The position numbers and the translations under genes are program-made. A stretch of 64,000 nt of DNA from Oscheius sp. JU75 (taxonomy: Eukaryota > Nematoda > Chromadorea > Rhabditida > Rhabditidae). The notes beneath the pieces are model-generated. The model was not told the origin of the DNA, ran no database searches, and saw only the letters and a list, made by a program, of their open reading frames with translations. The stretch covers positions 4,402,001 through 4,466,000 of the forward strand of contig JASJZC010000007.1 of NCBI GenBank assembly GCA_037178855.1. The letters are read 5' to 3'. This document shows positions 57,042 through 64,000 of this stretch, in pieces; within the stretch, counting starts at the first letter, position 1; each line of letters begins with the position of its first letter.

Positions 57042-60000
57042 GCAGTGTCCCACAGCGCGATGAACTACCTAAAACTGAAGATGAGACGGCCGTGAGCCGT
57101 ATGGAGCCAGTAGGCGACGCCTGTTGCGGGGCTACCGCGCGCGCGCTTGAAATCTTCAACAGACGCGGCTCCGTCATCGCTGTCGTCATTGGAGGTAACT
57201 ACCGTATCTGTTTGTAATCAAGGGTAGCTTGTAAAATGTCTTCGAGGCGGTAATTAAAAAGAAAAAAAGCAACAAAGCATTCTGACGAAAGGCCCTGGTT
57301 CCTATTATATTGCTCACCGCCCTTTCATACTAGTCGCAGCGCATGTTTCGGTGTATCTTTTCCAGTTCTGTCAGCATATGATCTTCTATTGTACCTGTAA
57401 CACTCTAAAGTTCAAAAATTGTTAGGTTGTGAAGGTCGGAGCAAGATTTGTATAAGCAATACAAATACTAATCTGAATCACCCATTTTAGGAAACGCACC
57501 GGACGTTTTGCCTTGCGGAGGAACAAGCGCGGTGGCGTCCAACGAACTTCCTTCCAACGCTTCAGACCCAGATCCGCATAACAACGACACAACAGGGTAA
57601 AGATGCAAACATCCACTGTTACAGTGAACTTGTAGGGAATGGCGACCACCACATCCTCGTCTCATAGCCTTTCACGACTGTCTGTCGTTGGCGGCTGGGT
57701 GGTCCCTGGGTCTAGCGACTACTTCATTCGATGACAAGCCGACCGGAGCCAGTCAAGCTCAATCTCCTTGCGAAGATGATTCTGGTGATGGCAAATGTAA
57801 CGAACTGCTCGCCAGTTGTCCTGCCTTCAGGTGAACTTTTGAAACACAATGGAAACTTTACTGATCTAGAAATGAACTGGGCATAGAACCTACAAGACGT
57901 TTGGCGCTCAGTCGACATACAGCTGATGGTGCCTTAGAAGCTCACGAATGTGAAACGTGGATGAGAGAGGTAATACAAGCAAAGTAAAAATAAAACATAT
58001 CTAACTAGCACACGGCAGCAGAAGTGTGCATCCTTGAGGATGTGTCCAATGTCTATTTGGGAGGACGTTTGTGTGCTGCTCGTCAACCAAAAACTCTCAT
58101 CGAGCCACAAGATATCGGTTCCTACTACTTTCGTCACTGCTTTGCCGGACGACGTGGGTCTAAAGTTAATTAATACCGTGGGCCCGAGCGTTTGTGAATT
58201 GTCGTTTCCTTTAGTCTTACTTCTGGAAGGGCACAGAAAAGGCTATCGGTTTCTAACTCTAACAGATTTTATCGGGCAACGAGTTTTTTTATTATTATTC
58301 TATTCCAGCCCACGTCGAATACCTCGGTGTTGACGATGATCTGGGACCAGTGGCTATCAGCATGGTACGGGAGACAAATGATAAGAAGCCGGATCGAGCT
58401 GGAGGTACAACGTACCGAATGATCATCCGAATAAGCGATGTAATGGGATCAGTGATACGTCTGACAAAAAGTTCAGAACCGAACAATGAGGTTCGCTGTC
58501 CCGGAGGAAGCTCTTCCAGAAAACACTGACCGACAAACGCGCTCCCTAATGAGAGAACTACTCGAGCTCGTTTGTCCGAGGATAAGCTTTGGAAGTCTGC
58601 GTCCCTCAATCAGTTCACCCAAAGTAGAGGAAATGCTGATGAAAATTGATGAGCAGCCTATCTACACCCGGTACAAAGTCGGAATTCTTCTGTGCAAAGC
58701 AGGCCAGAGCACAGAAGAGCAAATGTACAATAATGGTATGACACCTATAAGAACTAGTTCTTACAATAGTTTACAGAAGAGTCCACCCCCGCTTTCGACG
58801 AATTCTTAGATTTTATCGGGCAACGAGTGAAATTACGAGGCTGGGAATCCTACAAGGGCGGTCTTGATACACGTGGAGAAACAACTGGAACCCACTCAAT
58901 CTACCACGAGTATCAGGCTCATGAACTCATGTTCCATGTATCAACCTTGCTACCATTCACTCCCCAGAATAGACAACAGGTCACAATTTACTTTAATCGC
59001 AAGAAATACTCAGTTTTCAGCTGTCCAGGAAGCGCCACATCGGAAACGACATGGTGACCATAATTTTCCAGGAGCCAGGAGCATTGCCATTTTCGCCAAT
59101 TACTGTTCGAAGTCACTTCCAGCATGTGTTCATAATAGTTCGGGTTATAAATCCGTGTACTGATAATGTATCATACAGGTTTGTCAAAAGAATACTCTCC
59201 AACAAAAAACAATATTTTAGCGTAGCTGTTTCTCGTTCCAAAGAAGTCCCACCATTCGGCCCTCCTGTTCCTCACGGTGCTACTTTTAGCAAATGCAGTG
59301 ATTTCCATGATTGGATCCTAACCAAGAGTAGGAGCCAAAAGAAGTGTCGTAACCGGCCTTTTCAGTAATCAACGCTGAGAATGCGGTTCATCGTTCGAAA
59401 AAGTTTGCGACTATGGCTGCCAGGACCAGAAGAGAAGCTCTGAGAGATCTCGTCGAGAACTATGTCGGACCTCATCAAAATGAGGGACCCAGTCGGATAG
59501 CCAGTCGTTTCCTTGGAGGTAGCGTCAAACGCAAGGACAAAGTCAGCCATCGGCCTGATATGGTCAACATGCGAGGGACTCTCTCATGGGCAGTTGACGT
59601 CAACGACTACTCTACCAATCAAGTAGTGCTTTTTTAACTAGGCTCGTAAACAGAACATCTTCAGAGGGTCAGCTGTGTACTTGGTGTATCTCAAGAGTCG
59701 CTAGTACTGCTTGAAAGACCATCAGGAGCAGTCCTGTTCACAACTCCGACACATTCCATAATCGGATGGGCAGTCACTGAGATGGGGTGAAAGAAATTTG
59801 GACTTATCTTATCCAAGTTATAGCTTAAAACTCTACTATGATCATGGCGATATGCTCTTGCTGCGATGCTGTACAGAAAGTAGCAGTGATGCCGAGCTAG
59901 CTTCATTGATTCAGAGGCTGACACTTGTGACAAAAGGAGACGAGGCCAAAGAGGTAAAATATTATTAGTAAAATGCAAAGAGAAGCTTCAGATGATCATA

Positions 60001-61003
60001 CGGAAAGGAAGAGGAGCTGAGTCTTGGGGCTTCCACGTGCAGGAGGAAGGAATCGTGACCGATGTTGAAATGTATCAAATGGCTTGGAAAGCGGGTCTTC
60101 GACAAGGTAGCAGAATAGTGGAGATCGACCAAGAGCTGGTAGCTACGATGTCGATGGACAAAATCAACCAAAAGCTAACCGAGGAAGATGCTTTGCGGTT
60201 TTTGCTAATCTCTCCAGGCTCAGATGGATCACCTCGGCGGGGGTATGGGAAGTCTCGGTTGAGAAAGATCGTCTATATTTAGATGTGAGGATCCTCACTG
60301 CCCAGCAGTCAAAGGAGTAGAACAAATGCTCACTCCTGACGCTTTTGCCAGACAACCGCTATCCTATCAGGCTATGTTTCGAATGCGCAACAAGGAATAC
60401 GCCAATTCGGCTACAAGCAGTCCGGCGAGTTCCCTTGATGAAAGAACATTCACATTCGGGACACGCAGAAGTGATGGAGCAGTGCGGGCGAATAGCACAT
60501 GGTATAGATTTAGCTTGCTCAGTATAAGCTTATTTAGCTGTAGCAGCTCCTCAGCATCTTCATCTACTGCTCCAGGAGGGTCAAGAAGCCCCCAGAGTAC
60601 ATCGGTTCACGAGCACATGTGTCTGATGCTAAATGCGCCGGCTTCGCTCAATCGCGCACAATCGGATGAATACATACGAACGCCGGTACCCGAAGATGGT
60701 GCGCGGAAGGTAACTCTGTTATATTAGGAATCCCTAAACTAAAAGTTTTAGGCACCCCTGTCTGCTCGAGAGTCTACTAATGATTGCGAGGCGACGGAAC
60801 TAGCCCGAGCACAGCGAGACGTCGAACGCGCAAATCAGGAAAAACGTGCATTAGAAATGATGGTTCAGCAACTTAGGAAACAGCTCAATATAGTAAGAAC
60901 AGTTGAATGCAAGTTAAGAAAACCATGTTTGCAGGAAAAACAAGCCCACGAAAATACAAAGCGAGAACTGGAACGACTGCGCACCTCCTACGAGAAACGA
61001 TAG
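57042..61003 (+). CDS. sipa-1: SIPA1-like Rap GTPase-activating protein with PDZ domain (5' end unresolved)
   Basis: Exons: 57042-57194, 57491-57596, 57636-57830, 57870-57969, 58009-58153, 58309-58439, 58477-58735, 58777-58979, 59021-59178, 59221-59327, 59366-59622, 59665-59786, 59818-59953, 59992-60242, 60283-60501, 60538-60709, 60752-60892, 60935-61003; all in phase, about 960 residues. It inactivates Rap GTPases at membranes and junctions. The RapGAP core matches SIPA1[70 protein letters not shown] and [10 protein letters not shown]. The GAP Asn motif HIGND is intact. A PDZ domain follows ([15 protein letters not shown] ... [10 protein letters not shown]), then a Ser-rich linker and a C-terminal coiled coil ([20 protein letters not shown]), as in vertebrate SIPA1L proteins. 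The first in-frame ATG is 57101; further upstream exons are likely. Confidence 0.92.
58264..58284 (+). repeat. 21-bp exact copy of an exon fragment inside intron 5 of the SIPA1-like gene
   Basis: The sequence starting agattttatcgggcaacg at 58264-58284 recurs exactly at 58808-58828, where it encodes DFIGQRV of the RapGAP domain. The flanking bases differ on both sides. The copy lies 24 bp before the exon at 58309. Confidence 0.9.
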
Positions 61004-62236
61004 TCTTTAACCATCTGCCAATTCAGGTTATGAATCAAAATAGTCACTCTTACCCCTCCTCTGCAACGAGTCTGTCCTCCATAGTCAATCAAACGCATAG
61101 AATATCTGTTCACTTCAGAAATCAAAAACAGCGGGCTTTTCTCCCCCAGCCGCCTGGTCATTCCGTGTTCATCTAACATATTTTTTTCTTTGTCTCTCAC
61201 AAATCTCCTATCGCATAATAGAATATTGAAAAGATAGAAAATGAAATCGATCTTCTAGTCAAAAAAGCTTTTGTCATATTCGTCCCCTCGGCAACGCCTC
61301 TACCCTCTTTCACTCTCGACACTTCACTAGATTTAAAATGCATTTTAGGCCTATTTCGGTCCGACTGTAGTTTTTCAGTTTTTGATTGTGATCTTCCGTT
61401 TATGTGTACAACGAGGTTGCCATTGGCTAATGAAATGTCAAGCTTTACCGGGTTCGAAGCGAGGATATACATAAAGAACAAACTTACTTCTCTGGGGTAT
61501 GTAGTTAGAAATAGATACACGTAGACCAGACGGAGAGTATTGGAAGTAGATTAGATGGTAGAAATGTGTGGGACGAGAAGAGAAAAGCCGGAGAGAACCA
61601 ATAACATTAAATGGCTTGGCGACTAGCCGAATAGGTCGTAGACGTCACGTGAAAAATGTAAGTTGCTGTAATTTATCTTTGGTGAGCTAGACAAAGAAAG
61701 CCGCTGTAAGATGTTCATTGTATAGCAAAAACAGTAGATGTGGCCACCGTAATCATAAATTGAAAGCAGAAATGGTGAGCCACGGGGTGGAAAGTTGAAT
61801 AAAAAGCCGACAATTATGGACAAAAAAGTAGATGAGAAACGTTGCCGACTGCGACGGCAATCATGAATGTGGCTGACCTATTAGAACAGATGTTGAATAT
61901 TCGAAGGCAGTTCCTTATGAACGCCAGAATTAATCAAAGTTTGACAAGTGTGCACTTGCCAAAAGCACCTTGGCTGGATACAAGTCAATTTAAACAAATT
62001 TTTATTCCGAAGAAAGTGTTCTACACCTGAAACAGTAGGGTAAAGGACAGAGAAGAGAGGGGCATAAAGCTTATTACAAAGGCAAAACATATGACAATGC
62101 GAGAAGCTAGGTAGACGACAGAGAAAGTGAAGCCCAAAAAGACTAAAGTTCAAAATGACAGCAGTGGAGACAACTAGAAGCGTCTTTCTTTCATTATGAA
62201 AAGAGACTAACTTTGCCGACTGGGGGCGATATTAAG
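61004..62236. other. Tail-to-tail intergenic region
   Basis: About 1.2 kb between the stop of the SIPA1-like gene and the stop of PSME4. It should contain both 3' UTRs. No gene, repeat or RNA structure stood out. Confidence 0.5.
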
Positions 62237-64000
62237 CTACACGTAGTAGTTGGGCGAGATGAGAAGATCTCGGAGCACGCAAAGCTGATCTTCGTTGAAA
62301 TGAGCTTCGTGTTCTCTCCAAGAATCCAAGTGCGTCCTCTTGAATTCAGACAGAGTTCGCTTCACCGTATCCTAGAAAACAAATTTTTGTTGTTATGACA
62401 ATTCGTACCTTGATGGGATTCCTATGAGATGCGAAACGGCAAAGTCTCATCAGAACATCTGGAAGATAGGCTGGCACAGTGTATGGAGAGGCGAGGACGA
62501 TCGCAGAAAGCCCGAGAACACCACCGTGACTAAATTTGATCTCTTCAGAAGCAGTTTCCTGTTTGAATGTCTCCAAGAGAGCAGGTGTGATGTCGAAGAA
62601 TCCGGAAAGAACCAAGTTGGAGAAAGCAATGGCTCCGGCTTCTCGCACTTCAATTTGAGAGTCACAAAGTGTCTGACAAATTATCTCTCCTGAAAAAAAC
62701 CCCCGTCTCAAAGCATTATATTATGAAACCGACCGATTTCGTTCTTGTGCTTCTGGAATCCATAAAGATTGGCCACAATGAGACTTCTGATGATTCCGAG
62801 GAAAGCAACTTTGGCTTTCCACCAACATTCTTGAGATTTCAGAATCTTAGCAGCAATTTTGAGAATGTGCTCAAAGTTGGAATCGTTGATGTAGACTGCT
62901 TGAAGAAGATCCTTGTTAAACCGTAGGCAGGAACGCTGCAGCTCTTCGTCTCTGAAAGTTTGGTTCAGTTCGGAAAGTGCATATCATCATACCCGACATC
63001 GTTGGTGTAATGGCAGAAAAGTGGAGTCATTTTTAGTACTTCGGGTGTCATTGCAACAAAACTGGAGAGAGTCATATTATTTGCGAAAGAGATGAATCCT
63101 TTCATAGCCAGACGACCCTGCTTCTTGACTTCCGTCTCATTCTCGACACCATCATAGGAACAGAGTCTGGTCTCATCCCAGCATGGTCCAAGATAGGATC
63201 TATAGGCCTTTACCATCTCAGAAATTCTTGGGGGTTGAAGCGTCTTAGGAACTGACTCTTCAATGTACAATGTTGGGAGATCGTAGTAAGCAGCGGAGAC
63301 AAGACAGCTAAAATAATCTGATTTTAGACGAAAATGCAGGAACTTACACAGCAACACGTTCTCTCAAGTTGGCATAGTTGACCACCTTCAATTTGCTCAG
63401 GTAATCCGTGAACCTGTTCCACAGTTCCATTGCTCGCCACTCGAACTGGCACAGGGCTCCTTGGACCAAGAACAAACGGCTGGAAAAACTTCTTAAAGAA
63501 ACTTGCTAGCTACTTACGCGTTAGCAATAAAAGCGCTGTCGGTCGATCTGGAAAGAAGGGAGAAAAGAATGTCAATCAGAGGTTTCAGCATTCGAGCTTC
63601 GGAGCTTCCACACACAGTAGCCAAGCAGACTCCCCAGTTCCTCATGTTGTCGTCTTTCACATTCTCTAGCGCTCTGGTAAGAAGAGGGCCAAGCCAGTTC
63701 CAAAGGTGTCTCTGACGAGAGTACTTCCAAAGCTTGGAGCCGTTGATTAAGCCACCGATGATTTCAGCAGCAAAGCGATGATCGGCCTCTTTTGTGCTGG
63801 GAACGAGTTCTTCCAGCAGTGATTCACAGAGAGGAGCAATGATGTCGTTGAAAACTCGGGCCAATCCTTGGAAGAAAGTGAAGTTAACAGCGTTGAACAG
63901 ATCGTCTCCCTTCTTCTCTTCGACCGTGAAGTAGGCTTTGAGTCTGAAACATACATATTTTGTGTTCAAAATAGATTTCGCTTACTTTTTTATGTACTCG
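62237..64000 (-). CDS. psme-4: Proteasome activator PA200/PSME4 (BLM10), C-terminal part
   Basis: HEAT-repeat activator that caps the 20S proteasome. Only the C-terminal exons are in the window; the gene continues beyond 64000. Exons seen (minus): 63515 to about 63945, about 63348 to 63482, 62993-63307, 62734-62951, 62409-62689, 62237-62371, with a further exon at the right edge. Matching segments include [84 protein letters not shown] and [20 protein letters not shown]. The C-terminus, [16 protein letters not shown] through [12 protein letters not shown], aligns with human PSME4, which ends in the same way with YYA. The terminal Tyr-Tyr-Val is a HbYX motif, the element that docks into the alpha ring and opens the proteasome gate. 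Identity is secure. Confidence 0.92.

Noticed and set aside
58034-58333. Plus-strand frame that reads through the SIPA1-like exon at 58009-58153 into its intron
   Set aside because: It is in the wrong frame relative to the conserved RapGAP sequence; the true frame encodes [17 protein letters not shown].

Overview
The window is eukaryotic, multi-exon DNA from a nematode. Two things support this: a ground-like domain protein (hedgehog-related, a nematode-restricted family) on the plus strand near 40-41 kb, and a secreted EGF/ShKT/THAP4-like protein of a kind typical of nematodes. Almost every intron is tiny (about 33-50 nt, GT...AG, a few GC...AG). The moderate GC content and the presence of ALK, PA200 and HIF orthologues make a clade I nematode (whipworm-like) my best guess, but species is inference. 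Genes were rebuilt by hand by joining reading frames across GT/AG sites with matching phase.

Layout. 0.3-5.9 kb (+): a Cys-loop ligand-gated ion channel, with a complete secreted EGF-ShKT-nitrobindin-like gene nested on the opposite strand inside its third intron (1.3-3.3 kb). 6.5-10.9 kb (-): a CEP170-like centrosomal/microtubule protein of about 1000 residues with an unresolved 5' end. 11-15.1 kb: no convincing gene, apart from candidate 5' exons near 13.5 kb. 15.1-17.0 kb: mitochondrial thioredoxin (-) and mitochondrial ribosomal protein S12 (+) in a head-to-head pair. 17.2-17.9 kb (-): secreted Kunitz-like protein. 18.9-20.6 kb (-): ARMT1/DUF89 metal-dependent phosphatase. 22.2-26.0 kb (+): HIF-1 alpha. 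26-29.7 kb: gene-poor, with a MITE-like inverted-repeat element and a possible decayed Tc1/mariner fragment. 29.7-30.3 kb (+): small GPI-anchored Ly6-like protein. 30.5-32.7 kb (-): gamma-glutamyltransferase. 34.5-36.2 kb (-): EGF-repeat single-pass membrane protein with cytoplasmic PY motifs. 40.0-41.1 kb (+): ground-like protein. 41.3-47.4 kb (-): ALK-type receptor tyrosine kinase. 47.4-52.7 kb: no gene seen. 52.7-53.6 kb (+): divergent bZIP factor. 57.0-61.0 kb (+): SIPA1-like RapGAP with PDZ and coiled coil. 62.2-64.0 kb (-): C-terminal half of PA200/PSME4, running off the window.

This is an ordinary euchromatic gene neighbourhood, not a functional cluster. Several genes sit tail to tail with short gaps (mRPS12/Kunitz 124 bp; Ly6/GGT 229 bp; ground-like/ALK 184 bp). 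The points most worth a second look are the nested gene and its domain fusion, the CEP170 homologue with no visible FHA domain, the bZIP lacking the invariant basic-region asparagine, the two GC-AG micro-introns, the inverted-repeat element at 26.8-27.4 kb and the exon-fragment duplication inside the RapGAP gene.
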